64,000 nt of DNA from Hawksworthiomyces lignivorus. Its lineage: Eukaryota > Ascomycota > Sordariomycetes > Ophiostomatales > Ophiostomataceae. A model generated the notes under the pieces. It was given only the letters and a program-made list of their open reading frames with translations. It did no database searches and had not been told where the DNA came from. Location of the stretch: NCBI GenBank assembly GCA_002917075.1, contig NTMA01000040.1, positions 186,001 to 250,000 on the forward strand, written 5' to 3'. The translations under genes were made by a program, and so were the position numbers. Shown here piece by piece: positions 35,901-48,999 of the stretch. The stretch's first letter is position 1; each line of letters begins with the position of its first letter.

Positions 35901-36630
35901 AATCAGCTGTTCGACGAGGACGAGAATTGTCGCGACCGCCTGCCAAGGATCATGCCGTGCGCCTAGTTTCTCCTCCCCGTGACAAGGAGGAGAAAAAGCC
36001 GCTGAAAGGCATTCTCAAGACTCCCAGCTCCAAGTTTCCCGAAGAGCCTAACCCCATTCGCGAAGGTGTCGCTCCTCACAAGGACGACAAGGCTAAGCAA
36101 CAGAATGTGCCGCCAGGTGCACGGTGGACTAAGATAAGCCGCAAACTCGTTAACCCGGAAGCGTTAACCATTGGCAAAGAGCGCTTCGAGGTGCGTGATG
36201 ACTTTGTCATTGTTCTGCGTGTTCTAAGCCGCGAAGAAATAGAAGCGTATACAATCGCAACCGCCCAGCTGAGAGGTAAGTGTTACATTTTGGCTTCTCC
36301 TGCTGTTTTTCTTTCTTTCTGACAATGGTAGACAAACATCGCAAGGACTATGAACAAAGCAACCGTCATCACGAGGACGAGCAGCGGGAAGATCAGGAGA
36401 CAATCGAAGAAAAACGCCACCACCGAGTCCGGCGTGACAGGGAAAGAGATCACGATCGCAATCCCGAGGCCGATGAGTACCACGGCGCAGGTGGTGGCAG
36501 CAATAAGGAACGCCAGCGGCGGCATCGCCATGCTTCCGAGACTTATGATGACGATGTCGCTGACAATAGGCGGTCGGGAAGTGCATACTACGATGGCCAT
36601 GGTGCTCATGTGCAACATTATCGCAATTAA
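32903..36630 (+). CDS. large disordered protein with C-terminal DUF8035-like domain
   Basis: Exons 32903-36275 and 36332-36630 (intron 56 bp) give 1,223 residues. The ATG is the first in frame after a pyrimidine-rich leader, and MDPRFRYGAGSGRRSPPL looks like the usual N-terminus of these proteins. The order is: Ala-, Gln- and His-rich tracts (about 75-140); Ser/Pro/Gly-rich disorder; an RD/RE-rich region (about 515-760, runs such as DRDRDREREVARD); a Ser/Lys/Glu-rich part; then the conserved block GARWTKISRKLVNPEALTIG and VLRVLSREEIEAY (about 1072-1115), which I recall as DUF8035 in Pezizomycotina proteins. After the intron comes a charged tail rich in Arg, His, Glu and Asp (DKHRKDYEQSNRHHEDEQ). 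Likely a nuclear or condensate-type protein judging from RD/RE content, but no function is known to me. Continuing past 36275 unspliced would end after 10 codons, supporting the intron. Confidence 0.85.
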
Positions 36631-39600
36631 ACTCACAAGCGATGAAGAAAAAAAAAGGGATAGCTTTGCTTTCCACGCTTCTATCTTCGAAGAGGTTAGG
36701 TTCTTTCAATTGCGGTAAACTTTACGATTGACGATGTGACGACAGAAATCATCATGGGCTATTGCATTGTGAAATATAACTGGCGTTATGCAATGCTTTG
36801 TAAGTGACTTACGGAAGTTTTCCAGTGGATAAGAAAACAGGGCAATGAGATAAATGAGTTGGCAAAGAAAAAATCAAAGGAGAACAGGAAAATAGCTAGA
36901 GATGACGAAAGGAGGTTGCTTACCTCCAAGGAATAAAAAAACGATGTGACTCTCATCAACTTCTCTTCCCCAAGTAATTGATGTCAAGGCCAAGCCAGAT
37001 TGACGCGAATAATCTCTCTGGGTTATTTTTAGTTTGACAGGCCCTTTTATATTGCGTAAACCTTGATGCTTCCATGTCTTATCCATTCTAAATTTCACTT
37101 TCGTTCTCGTCTTTGCTGAGGATACGTTGGTTGTAGCAGCAAAGGACAAACGGCAGCTAGTTTAAGACGGCCGATATTAACATGAGTAATTAGCATGCTC
37201 GAATCTCTTCAGTTTCGTTGACAGCCCGGCCCTATGCCATAAAGCGTGCCATTCGCCCAGCTTTAATGCTATCTCAGTTCACGGGCAGATATTACAAGAG
37301 GGAGCGCCTTTTTGCTTCTCCCTTTTTAGACTAGAGATATGTTTGCTTGGATTTCATTAAGGGGGTACAACAAATTCAAAGAAGAAATCTCTTCGTGCTG
37401 TCTTCGAAACCTTGGGTTTCAAACGATCTCAAATAAACGCGTTTGGGAACTCACATGCGGAGTAATGCGGCGCCCCTTGGAGATATACAGCATATGTAGA
37501 CATGAAGAGTTCGGCCGGAAATAGAAGTCGGACATGTTTACTCACTTGCGCATTCAAGACATGTACGCAGTCGAAATTAACCTTGGCTCCTTTGCAGTTT
37601 GCATCCTTGTCTCTTTACTTCACCTCTGTATCCTAAAGTTTCTTCTGTTGAATTTGTAAGGCTCGTTTCTTATATTCTTTTTCCTATATAGAATACGGAA
37701 GATGAAGCTTTAGAGGGACCACTTTGCACAGGCACACGTTCTGAATGTCTCTGCTAAAAAAAAGAAAAATCGACCACAGAAAGTAATAACAAATAAGTCT
37801 GCGTCTTGCGGATGACAGATACTTGAAAAGCATGGGGATAATGAAGTCTACTCGTAGCTACGTGAGCTTTTTCGTCGGTGCGAATACTGTCTCAATTATC
37901 AGCAATACCTATGTAGTTGTCGACACGATTCAAATCCGTTTTGATAGACGAAACGGGAGACACCATTACTTCGACTTGAGGCCATATGCTTCTTTCAGTA
38001 AAAGAAAAGCGGTGAATCTACTTCTACAAACGTATTTCATGTTTCTAGCATGGTCCAAACTCCAGGTAATATCTGGGAATTATGTTGTTCGTAGGTGATC
38101 AATATCAAAGTTGTCAAGAGATCAACCGATATTATTGATGCTGGTTATCTAGCAGCCAGCTTCTAGGAAATTTACTATCTTGCACGAATTCCATATAGCC
38201 ACTAATACTGCCGATGTTATATAGAAAGATTCAACAGCTAAAACATCATCTTGCTAAAACTTACAAATACCTCTATTCTTGCGGTAATTCGATACACTCT
38301 CGCTACTGAGGCTTTTTCTGTTTTGTCTTCCAGATGTTTCCTCCTCTTCGTGCACTGCCACTTTCGGAAGCAATAAGATCCTGTATGCTTTTTGCCGCCA
38401 ACCATACGAATTACCTCACATAGAATTAAATCAGTAACATACTAGAAGCGCCGACGAGCTTCCTGTCCTCATAGTATAGTCTCTTCTCCTACCCAGCTCG
38501 ACCTGGACTCGGGATGTTTGAGATTAGACAAACAGAGTCGAAGAGATACTGCTTTGTAAAGAGATAAATGTGATGGGATGGTGTCAAGAACAGATCAAGG
38601 ATGAAAAGCAGGCTCAAAAAGACTGACTTCCTTCAACTGGGCAGCTGCTTCTAGTCAGTACACGAGAGACTTTATTTCTGTTGCCCGTGTCGTACGAGAA
38701 GGTAGCATGTGTTGGTAATGGGCTATAATATAAAGGCAGATGCTCAAGTCTTTCTGAACTGATGCAAATTTTCTTTTTCGTCTGCGTGCTTGACGTGGCA
38801 GATGCTTTTCAATTTCTCCTGATAGAAGCGCACCGAAGAAGCGGTGAGGGAGGCAACCTCTGTAAGCCTTGAACGCCATCGTCTCTCCTCTTTGAAACGT
38901 ATCAAGGTATCTAATGTTTAAATGGCTACTTGCTAGACTGTTTTTTGAGCAGTTGCTAGCAGTGGAATCTTGCAAACGCAATCTTTCTCTTGATTATAGC
39001 TAGATATACTGTAGGGAAAACAGAAAAGGAGTTATTTTTGTGTAGTGATTCTTGTCTTACCAGGCCCAAGTTTGATATTAAAGCATATTCGCCTTTATCC
39101 AACTTATGTCGTTAAAAAAGGACACTGGCCCAGAGCCTATAAGTCCTGTGAGTCTGAATCTAAAACTTCTCACCAATGAGATATCATGGGACAATCCATC
39201 CGCTTCGTCTTTGTGCATCTATGGACACTAGTGGAAAAGGTCAGAGGCCGACAAGGAAGCGAAAAAAAGAAGCAGGGACCGCCATCCACAACTTCGAATG
39301 ATGGTATTCTGTGTCTTCTCTCCACGTCTTCGTGTTCGAAATTAATCATGATTCCTTTCGTCCTTAGCTGTCTTGGTCTCCCGTTCTCTATGTTTTAATC
39401 TGTCCGACACAACCATTTCTGAGATAGTCTATATGTAGTTTTGAGCACCTCCTTTCTCAGATTTGATTGATGTGTTTTCCCAGCTACTGTTTCTGTTCTC
39501 CCAGAACACAGCTTCTTCCGGTGTTTCTTAGAGTTCCAGCGGATCAAAGTAAGATCGCCCCTGAATAATCCTCCATACCTTGTTAAGTGATAGGATCTCT

Positions 39601-40785
39601 GAAGATTCGGAAAGGTGCCATAACGTCAAAAGATACCAGACGATATACCAACTAACCGTCAATGGTGGATTGAACAACCTCTACCTGTCTGGCGAATCCT
39701 GTATCGTCAGGAACAAACTATAACAATCCTATTCCACGGTACGGCAGGCTAAGGAAAGCACATAAATTACTGTGTGGTCTGACACCATCGCAAGGATCAA
39801 TGAAGGAAGTATCGTTGTTTGACGCGTTCCTTCGTCCGAGTACTCCACTCTTTGATGCCTGACCTTCACGCGCCTTGTCCAGGATTACCAAGGTGAGGCT
39901 GATTTGCTCACCTGGGGATGCTGCTTTAAGTAACCAAGGATATAATTTGGGCAGGTAAGCAACAGGCCGTTCCTGGCTAGAATAATTCGTTTTTTTTTCT
40001 TCTTCTTCTGTGTCTAGGCGCTGGAGATCCACTGAAGTGCTCTCCTTGTCGATCTCACCAAGAAAACGGCAATTGCTGCGAAATACCAGGGTTGGAAAAT
40101 GGCGAACTTTGACCTAGTCTGAAACCCTCATAATTCTGTTTTCTGGGAACAGGGGCCGTAATAATTTTAGTTTGTTTATGCCTCAGAGATTTGTGTACCC
40201 CCTGCCTTCCCCCTCTAGTTAATGCGTTCTCAACTTGCTACAAAACATAAGTGTTGATAACAATATGCAAAGTACGCCAAAAGCCTACTGTTTTGTTCAA
40301 CTGCAGGATTTGCCAAAATTAAGAAACATCAATCTACCAACTCACGAGCACAGCTATAGATACATGAGATGGAGAGCTATTTGACGTAACCAAGAATTAC
40401 CGTTTGTTCATTGCAATCCGATGACAAACCCAAATGAACGGTTAAAGGGATGTGATCAAGTCTCAAGTCCCTGCGAACGGATCGTCAATATGGAGAGCAC
40501 ACTACAACTTGACAGGTCTTTTCAGCATCTGAGTATACATCACCCCCGGATATCCGTCATAATTCTTGCCATATTTTGCTCAGCTCTACTTCACCAGTGT
40601 TGTTCTAGATTTGCTCTTCTGTTGTATTTCCGCAATACATAATTTATTTTTCCGACTCTCAAGTTCGGACCTCGTGTTTCGATTGTGCAATGCGATGGCT
40701 GTTTGACTTTGTTTCCAAGCGAGATATTTCAGCATTTCTGCCACTAAGAAACGTGCCCCTTTATGGGCAAACACGTGTACCATAC

Positions 40786-40803
40786 TTTTTTTTTTTTTTT
40801 TTT
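40786..40803 (+). repeat. poly-T tract (18 T)
   Basis: T homopolymer inside the gene-poor region; no flanking target-site duplication is obvious by eye. Confidence 0.85.
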
Positions 40804-43179
40804 AGAATCACTTCTCCAGCGTGTCCTTTTCGCGGCTCTTTCCACTGGCTTTTTTGGTTCACTTTCTGCGGCTCTGAGACAGGAATTGCTACTTTTCATC
40901 ATTGAAATCGTGCCGCCTTGACTTCAGGGCCAGCTCTTTTCCAGTATCGAGCACCAGAGTAACAGCAAACTACGAGGCTTGCCCTCCAAGGAGTGGTTAA
41001 GAATAAAGCTTTGACAGGTTGAGATCTTTCTAGAATCCTAAATTTTAATGAAACAAAGAGGCGATCCGCTGTACCTGGGTTACAAATTAAAGAGCCCTAT
41101 CCAAGTCGCGAACTCCATGCAAAATTTCCCTTTTGTTTTATTTTCTCACCTCGTTACATATTCTATTTCTTGGATTTTACAATATCATACGAAAGAAGTT
41201 CGCAACGCGCTATTTCTGTAAATTATATTTTTATGTTCCGATCTACGCTGGTTTGATATAATTACTCCTATATTCCCCACAACGGTGAAGAGTCGTTTAG
41301 TATCCGTTTGGTTTTGTGCAAGGACACATTCTGGTGTTTTGGTTAATCCATGCACCCTTGTATCACTAACCACCCTTCCGCCTGTGCCGGGAAGCTAGCC
41401 TACCATGCCGCCCGATATACTTTTTTGAAATATATTAGAACACAATACGTACATCTTCCTCGATTTCCTCCCGCCACCCTCCTCTTTTCACAATTTATAC
41501 CCTCCACCACTGCAGGGTTCAGCTAGCCGGAGAGGATCTCTTTTAGGAAATACCACCAGCTTCGCACATGTACATGTAGTACTTGACAAGTGGGATTTTG
41601 TATTTGTGAAACTCGTCAAGTCGAGTTTCAACGTTAGAGCCCTTTACAAACTCACAAATTACGTATGTCCCCGAAGGAAGTTGCTGGTATAAACGAATGC
41701 CATGTGAGCATAGTTACATACACGCTATCCAGATAAGTATCTGTCGCACAAGGGCCTCTATGCTGACTAGCTCATTCACCGTGCCTACACATATTTTGCG
41801 TCGTATTTTGCGGCGTTTTCTCATGCACATGGTGTCGTACACTGTCAGTCTCCTGTCTTCGGTTTCTTTCTTCTCATCTCACGCGATCCCAAACCCTCGG
41901 AGAAAAGATGCTGCGTTTTGGTCACTTATACTGTGTGATGCTGTAATACACAGCTTGGCTTTATAGTGAAACACATTCGGGAGGTCTCCGGTCATCGCTG
42001 TTGACAAGACGCTACAATTCTTTGCTTTTTTTTTTTTTTTGGTTTCAATATATGGCCTCTTATGTTTTACGAGTGGTAAGCCTGATGTCTTAGTCCGTCT
42101 GCCCAAATTTAGGTCTGCAACAGAAAAGCTTGCTTAGGAGCAAGTGATAGGCCTTCTTTAATCCACCAACCAGCATATTCAATCTGGTCGTTTCTTACCT
42201 GGTTCTTTATTACGTAGAACTGGTCCTTGTGTGGTTGAATTTTATGCTTCGATTTTTTTTCTTTTGGTTGGCATTTTAGCTAACGGGGAATCCGGAAGAA
42301 CAAAGAGGAAAATTAAAGGAAAGTAAATGACATTCTAAGCATGCAGTTAATTTTAGTTTCAGACACAAAAAGCCCAGAGATACACGGCATAGAGTTTCCA
42401 TTTGTTTATCAAGTTTCTGTGCTTCTGGCGGTGGCGAGTTCCTACCTCGGTATACTTGGTATACTTGGTGTAAAGGCATGCCGAGTGTGGCAGGAACCAA
42501 ATGCCAACAGACCGCTGATTCTACCGCAGAACGAATGAGTTGGAAGTTTCCCATTCTTCTACTTAACCAATTTGCCAGACGAACCTAACTTGTTGAGCAC
42601 ACAAGTTGCATTTCCTCTTCTGCTTTTTGCCACTATAGAGTAGCATCCTACGCGCACCCAACCTAGAATGGCTTGTTCATGTACGGAATACGTACCACTA
42701 CGTACGATTTAAATGCCAGATACGAACCAGCTCACGGTCTTCCTCCAAAGATTTGCGATTACGGAGTATGAATGTGAACTAAATTTTTGAAGCTAAATTT
42801 AATGGTAGGAACAAGAAGGTGCTACACGTATCACCTTCTACTTTCTGCCTGTTGCTGAGCGAGGCATGCAGGTCAATGGATCAATAGGAATGAAGGTTGT
42901 TCTTGGGTGGGTGAGAAATTTGGTTGGCGCAGTCACCGCCCCCCTTTCTCCAGTTACATTTTAGTGATTCATAAATACATATGTATCGTACATGTAGACA
43001 CACATATTTGAATTTCCGAGGAGGGAAAGGAAAACAGGGGAAGAGAAGACTAGATCGGAAAGTGTACGAATTACGTTGCAGTACCCAAATCTACGAGTAT
43101 ATTAATATATGCTTACCGTCAATTCCTGGTGGATGAAAGCCTGTGGGGCTGAACAAACTTGAAAAAGGAGGTGCTAGAT

Positions 43180-43202
43180 TACGGAGTAAAATGTGCTCCG
43201 TA
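43180..43202. repeat. short inverted repeat with TACGGAGTA
   Basis: TACGGAG at 43180-43186 and CTCCGTA at 43196-43202 are perfect complements around a 9-bp loop, in noncoding DNA. Geometry equals the hairpin at 23499-23521. Confidence 0.75.
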
Positions 43203-43906
43203 TCATTTCTCCCCTTTTCTAGCCTATATTTTCGCAAGTCGATTGGCCATCATACCCTCTCTAATCTGCAAAACCAAAATAGACAGATGGAAAGCATGCG
43301 ATAAACTTTGATGCCAGCCAGCAGCATCGGTAGCCAATCCTGGCAGCACACCTCCCGCTACCTGGCTTCGCTTTTACCTCTATCGAGAATGCACATGCTT
43401 TCTCTTAATGGATCGCCCGCTCGTTCGTGCATTATTTATACGCCCCAGTTATGTCGCTCCCTGGTCTAGCTTCAGAAGCAGGGATTAAGGACGGGACTGG
43501 TAAGGGTATAAGGTTTTCTGGGAGCAACAGCGTGGGTTGTAAGGAAACGTGGGCGTGTGCAGTAGTGCTCTTTTGTACAAAAGTACATAATACTGTGGCA
43601 GATCGAAATGTAGCAAGGTAACAGATCTCACAAACTCGGTTTCCTCGTACCTTCGTTCATGGTCAAATGAGCATATAATTCGCCCTCGATGACACTAGTC
43701 GTTGTGATATCTGAACACAGAATACACTGTTTGACTGTTTTATCCTAAATATTCGAGTCTTTGGCTAGTTTTGCATGCGAATACATCCTTTTTATTACTA
43801 ACACATAGCGATGAGTCTTATTAATGCAGTCCTGCCTCGCATGACAAGGCGCCTATAACAAAAGGAGAGAAACCAGCAAGCACCAGAACGAAGGTTAGAT
43901 TCTAAC

Positions 43907-44156
43907 CAGGTAGAAAAGCTCTAGCAGGGGACATTCTCAGCGTTCTAAATGCGCTGGTCTTCATTTCGCGTCTTCTCTTTTTGGTCGGAAGAAAAAGAGA
44001 GTACTCACTTATCCTCCTGGGGTGGCGCATCAAGACCATATCTCGTTCTTCTGTGGATTCGAAACGCGGCAGCGACAATCAAGAGCTCCAAAAGTGTTTC
44101 AACACTGACTTTGGCCAAGATACCCCCTCCCCCTATTTTGACAATATAGCCGATAG
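43907..44156 (-). pseudogene. possible spliced exons of an unidentified gene or relic
   Basis: On the minus strand an acceptor TTTCTAG (about 44156) opens an exon encoding IGYIVKIGGGG, then LAKVSVETLLELLIVAAAF and RIHRRTRYGLDAPPQEDK. A GTGAGT donor follows, and after a short intron comes an in-phase terminal segment TLRMSPARAFLPG ending in TAG (about 43907-43909). The stretch has higher GC than its surroundings and a hydrophobic-then-basic pattern like a membrane-protein tail. No convincing upstream exon or ATG was found. The opposite strand is also open here, so coding status is uncertain. Confidence 0.28.
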
Positions 44157-47100
44157 CTAGAAATTATTTTTGTTCAGCGATGTGCTCTCACTGATTGCTA
44201 CGGTAGTTAGTGTAAGAAGTAATCTGTGTTGGCCAGTTTTTAATAGAATGGAGACAAAAATAGAAACTGGCATGTTCTTCCTTTGTTTTAATAATTGGGT
44301 TTTGTGTGATACGAAATCGGGAGCTATAGTATGGATGAGAGAAACGGATTGCTTAGTTCTACTGATGTGATCAGGTGTTTGCACGGAAGGTAAGGCGATT
44401 TTCAACACCTATATCTAGCTTTTATGGCTTGGGCGGAGCCGGAAAATACTGCATGTGGTTCAGCTTTCAGATCATAATGACTTGTTGAAAGAAACATTAA
44501 ATGAGAAGACGAGACGCTGGTGCTATTTGGAATAGATGCGTAGTACACGTACAGTAGTAACACGAAAACTAACACCTTTGGCGGAACACTGTTCAAGTAT
44601 TGTACTTATGATCGGCAGAAATGGTAGCTCCTTCTTCGCACTGAGCGCTGAAAAATTTGATTCTCGTAGGCGTGAGAACTGGAGATTAGAATACTCACAG
44701 AACTGCAGTAAGTCGCGTTTTAATTATTTCACCATCATTTCGCAGTAGCTTCTTCAGGGTCCTAGTTCGGATTATCATTCTGTGAAAGCTTAGCGTAGAC
44801 AGACACTTTGCGAATGAGAGCTGATTTTGCGACTAAAACGAGGATAAAAAATTACCTCGTTAAAAGATGTTCAAAATAGGCAAGCTTGAAACCGGCTTCG
44901 GACCTGCAATATTTCGGGCTTTATTTCCGTGCTAGTTGTCAGAATTCAAATGACATTCTGGACAGCTATTTCCAATGGCAGACTACGAATGCTCCGAAGC
45001 TTTCCGTATTGTGTCCATAGCTAAGGAAATACAAGCACGAAGCGTTGCACATAGATGCGCTGTATTTCAGACAGCGGATCTTCCGCAACCTATTGAACAA
45101 AAAGGAATCGATTGGCCGCAGTTAACAAAATATGCCACCGTATGTACATATGTTTGCGGAGAACGTATACCACGCCCGGAACATTCCGTGAGGGCATTTA
45201 GGCAAAGTACAAACCCGCACTATTGTGTAAAATAGATTAAACATATTCAGAATACATAATGCTTCGATCGCCTATCAGCCTTGCATTCTGCCTTGCCTCC
45301 TTGCCTATCGTAAATTATGTGGTGTAGGGAGAAGGAAAGGAGCAACACCTTCTATTCCCGTTTTGTTTTGTTTTGTTTCGTTTTAAATTCCTTTATCCGT
45401 CGGTGTGCATATCGTACATAGACTCGTGTCTGTTCTCTTTCTATAGCTGGTAGTGTCTTCCTCATCTCACAAATTTTCGCTGAGCGGAAAGACAAAGAAG
45501 GAAATTGGAAACGTCTTCCCTTGCCGCTTTTAGCTTGCTCCAGCTTTTCATAAATTTCTGTTAAAATGTGTAAAGTACACGTATACGAGAAGGCGGGACC
45601 AGAGTATACAACATAACTACTCCTCAGCACATAATTTCTTTGCTGAATTTGAACGTAACTTTCTTGTCTTAGCTAAGAGTCTTCTCAGCCCACACTTATA
45701 CAAACCTTTACCGGATTTAGGCCATTTCAGCGCCGCTTCTTGTTTCCTTTTTCCAAAATCTCCCCACTACGACCCCTCCAATTTCTAACCAACCCAAAGA
45801 AAAGTGAGAAAGAGACGGGGACTTTCCACAATGCTACATACGCCCCCATCTCTTGTCCATCTCTTGCTACACCGCTCCTGCCCGCTTGTTGTCCTTGACC
45901 TAACTACATACATATGAGTACCGGCCGCATCGTGCGTGTGCCCCTTCCCGGAATCATTCGACTTCTAACGAGGACATTACGGAGTACTGGTTTTCATATA
46001 GCTGTACTCGTAAAAAGAAGGCGAGAGAGCGTATGTCGTATTTCACACCATCTCATTATCTTGAGTGGCTTGTCTCTTCGTACAGAATGTACTTGGGTAC
46101 TGTAAGAAGTACGTACGAACAGGCTCTACGACGTAGTGCATCCGTCATGATGTATATATGCTTACAAACAGCGAGGCACGCTGATAACCCCTGAAAAAAA
46201 AGGTATTCGTAACGGTAGACCACCAGCGGGAACCACCGCGTCGGGAACAGCCTTCGAGAAAACAAAGAAGCGAGAAGGAAGACAGGGGGAGTAGCATGTG
46301 CCTTTAAGGCGAAAGAAGTGGAGAGGATCCAGTTGCAAGAGGAAGGTGTGCCACTGTACAGTTAGTACATAGTATTCTGATAACCAGTAATGTATGAGCA
46401 TGCATAGTATTAATATTATAAGGCGTATGCAGCCCGTAATTCATACGAATTTAGCTCTCTCTCTCGGGGCAAGTACATAGGACTAACGCACTCTGTGCAC
46501 TGTTAATTTCGCAACCAGCTGCAGCTTGTTTCAGAGCTATGAAAGGGTGAAGAGACGCCTCTTTTTCTTCGCTACTTCTTCTTTGCCTTTCTCGTAGTCT
46601 TCGGATGCATTACGTGTTGAGTATCTTGTAGATTATGTGTACATCGTCTGAGGCGTAATGATATTGTGTATTTGTTCTGGTTATTGCTATGACGCATTTC
46701 TGAGAACAACGCCACTCCCCTAAGAGCAGTGCCGTATTGCGCTTCATAAATATATACGCTGCGTCTTGGAATCAATCTGGTTGAAGGCGCGTTCCTTCCC
46801 TTCCGTATGTACAAGGTTCTTCCTATTACGAAGTCTGCGTGCTCCAACGTCGTACTCAGAAGCCGCGACCCTGAGCTTGCATCTTGCCATTTTCGTTATA
46901 GTGTCGATTGTTCCCAGACCTGCATGCTGCGCACTTTTTAGGTAGCTCTAACAGCCAGCCACAGACCCGCCAATTAAACGAGGCGACGGGAAAATGAGAT
47001 TTAGAAAATTGTCCCAGAAACCGAAAAAGGCGCTTGGAAACCACGAAGTTTGTTCTGCTTAGAGGTTGTGCTATTGCCAGCGTACCGCTTCTTCAGGGCT

Positions 47101-48999
47101 TGGTCCATCTCTTTGAGGACCATAGTTCTTGGCTGATTTTTCTTGTGTGCTCTATATTGAAAGAGGCTGATAGTATCAGGAAGGCTGCTCTTATCATGCA
47201 TTCCCCTTGTTTCCTTTCCCTCTCTCATCAGACTTGCACCCCATATTTTTAAGTTCAAACGGACCGCAACATGATCCCTGCCTGTCTTGTTCCCCAGAGA
47301 TTATACGGTGCGCAAGATGCAGCTTGCTAGCAGGGGAAATGCTCGGCTTGTTGAAGAAGGCATTCAGCGGAGTTGGACACCCACATGGTAGGAGTACTTT
47401 GGTCAGTGGTACGCATATGCCTTCATCCAACGTGCAGTGGTGGCCTTACTCTGCACACCCCGCACAGTTATTGTCCATCGACTCCCCACCCAAATAGTTT
47501 TGGTTCGTCGCCAAGATGTGTTGCCCGCACTGAATGACCCTTACAAGACGCTTGTGCTCATTCGTGACCGTAGACCCAAGATTTGACCCTTTAGTTAATG
47601 CAAATGCACGATGGGTGTGTCTGCATCTAGAAGTGATAGATACGAGCTACATCCGCACCACTTTTCCCTTCTCTTTCTTGTTATGTATGGAGTACTTCAC
47701 ATTGTGTAAATTCCTTGCTCGATCGCCGCTGCATGGCCAGTCGCCAATCTTATGTTTGTCACTGCTCCCTTGGCTTTCGTTACGGCGCCCGCAACAACTC
47801 TCGGCCAACGATTTCAGCGGAGATAGCATTTCGCCAAACCACTCAATTCTTTCGGGTTAGAAGGAGAGCAGTAGACGTCTTTCGCTACCTGGCTCTAAAC
47901 CACGACATACAAGTTAAGCACGTATCGCACAAGACCAGTCTTTTGTATCGTATCTTACCCAATCAACCGGTCACCACGGAATTATAAAATAAAAGAAGGA
48001 TTGGGGGAAAATACAGCGCATTTCGTACTGGCGCAGTCTTTGCTCCTAACTAGTACGTGGCACTGGGTCTTAGCATATTCAGACAGAGTCTTTCGAGAAA
48101 ACAGTTTATTATGCTTTCTGAACTTTCATCTTCATTGGCGTGTCCAATCGTCGCTTGAATACTCCGAACTAGTTACGCGTACATAGCTCCTGGCCAAGTT
48201 GTTGGAAACGAGTGTTTGGTGTCCACTCGCGACAATTTGTTTCGAAAATACCAACTATGGCTTGCAATTTGCCAGTTGATGGACGAGCTTAGATTGTTCC
48301 CCTCTTTGCTTCTTTCTTAGAATCTTCTTGTTCTTTCCTCCCGTGCCGTCCCTGTTAAGCGATAAGCCAATTTTCTTTCCTCCTACTGACCGTGGACACC
48401 ACAGACATGCTCACTTTGAACCTCATCATTGTCTATCTTGCATTGCATATTTACAATACCATTTACTTGCTCAAGTCCTTATGCTGTAAGAGGTGCCTCT
48501 TCTCCATCGGGCCTGCATCATGCGTAGAAGCTGAATAGAACCTTTTTCCGGAACTGAATTTAGCATACACACCCAAGGAAATCCACTGCGACCTGAAAAT
48601 TCTGAGTTGCAAGGTTCCCTGGCAGCGTGCAGGGCCTTCCCGTTTTTTGTCACTTGCTGGTACCTTCCCCGTCATTTCACCCCCTTGCCACGGGTATTTG
48701 TTCTAGCAGCTCCAGGATTCTCCATTTGCTGTGCACACCATCTTTCCTTTCCCTCCAGCTTGCATCCTGGCTCGTTCCTTCTACGCGTATGTGCCGGAGA
48801 TACCCTTGCACAGAGCTTGCATCCCGTCTCTCCTACTGTTATTTATTTGGGGGGTTTCCTCTTCCCAAGGGCTGCCTTCCCGTCGGCTAGCAAGCCATCT
48901 CGTTGCGAACTAGACCTCTTTCTCTCTTGCTTCTAATCCCATCTTCTGCCACCCAACAAATTCCTTCGACACTGTGGCTGATGTTCTCGTAATTTAAGG

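Larger units (their letters stand above)
36631..48999. other. gene-poor AT-rich region
   Basis: No ORF here exceeds about 110 codons and none resembles a known protein. The composition is AT-rich with many short stops in all frames. It holds TACGGAGTA copies at 42760, 43180 and 45978, a poly-T run at 40786-40803, and one possible spliced exon on the minus strand at 43990-44156. No tRNA, rRNA, LTR or terminal inverted repeat was recognised by eye. Confidence 0.5.
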
